This document shows positions 63,908-64,000 of a DNA stretch of 64,000 nt, piece after piece. The position numbers and the translations under genes were made by a program. Every line of letters begins with the position of its first letter. The first letter of the stretch is position 1. Source of the stretch: Symsagittifera roscoffensis (Eukaryota > Xenacoelomorpha > Acoela > Convolutidae); assembly GCF_963678635.1 (NCBI RefSeq), contig NC_087064.1, positions 6,548,411 to 6,612,410 of the forward strand. Direction: 5' to 3'. Below the pieces are notes generated by a model that saw only the letters and a program-made list of their open reading frames with translations, searched no databases and was not told the origin of the DNA.

Positions 63908-64000
63908 AGAATGTAACATTCGCCCGGAAGATACATATCGACGGATAACAAAACTAAATCTTAAGACGACTGGCTAGCGTCTAAACAGAGCTTTGCATGT
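63908..64000 (-). repeat. Right arm of the 42-kb-spaced inverted repeat
   Basis: Reverse complement of 21,911-21,992 with small differences (shared TAACATTCGCCCGGAAG, CATATCGACGGA, CTAGCGTCTAAACAGAGCT blocks). It may continue past the window end. The bases 63,875-63,907 in between are the resumed host site (AAACGAGTCGATGAG) and a short unassigned stretch. Confidence 0.7.

Overview
The window looks like repeat-rich DNA from an invertebrate animal, not a bacterium. It has no operons or bacterial-type genes. Nearly all recognisable coding matter is retrotransposon: Ty3/gypsy LTR elements, a BEL/Pao LTR element and LINEs. The first 25 kb is AT-rich and decayed, whereas 25.3-63.9 kb is clearly richer in G+C and holds long reading frames. 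Splice-acceptor-like TTTTCAG sites would suit a nematode, but the species cannot be fixed from this sequence and other AT-rich invertebrates (for example flatworms) remain possible. No host gene, tRNA or rRNA gene was found.

Layout. 1-4.9 kb: AT-rich DNA with no gene. 4.9-16.3 kb: a roughly 6.2-kb tandem duplication, each unit holding a broken Ty3/gypsy integrase, about 2.8 kb of unexplained sequence and a broken BEL/Pao piece. 16.3-18 kb: the rest of the BEL/Pao pol (RT, linker, C-terminal domain), all pseudogenised. 18-25.3 kb: mixed repeats and minus-strand LINE remnants (RNase H, RT C-terminus), including a 1.6-kb tandem duplication. 25,329-63,874: two related copies of one giant Ty3/gypsy family. 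Copy A (LTR 25,329-26,165, internal region to 39,627, 3' LTR from 39,628) lost gag, protease, RT, RNase H and half of integrase. Copy B (40,209-63,559) is inserted inside the 3' LTR of copy A, and the remainder of that LTR follows at 63,560-63,874.

Copy B is the informative one. After a long leader with a G-rich tract and a 14-bp minisatellite comes gag (coiled coil, capsid-like region, two CCHC knuckles), then protease-RT-RNase H-integrase in the same frame after one TGA. Pol has a long acidic insert between RNase H and integrase and ends in what I read as a macro-like domain. Beyond pol, behind a conserved splice-acceptor-like site, lies a second giant reading frame of about 2,950 codons (52,814-61,657), now broken by two frameshifts and three stops. 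It starts with a coiled coil and an SGNH/GDSL-type hydrolase domain with a complete catalytic set, followed by a second, degenerate SGNH-like segment and some 2,000 residues I do not recognise. Copy A carries the same polyprotein, and in a stretch compared by eye the differences are synonymous, so the frame was under protein-level selection.

As a system: an exceptionally large gypsy-type retroelement (about 22-23 kb) that adds an ADP-ribose-type (macro-like) module, a lipase/esterase-type module and a huge unknown protein to the usual gag-pol set. The second polyprotein occupies the position where env-like genes sit in other elements and may be expressed from a spliced mRNA.
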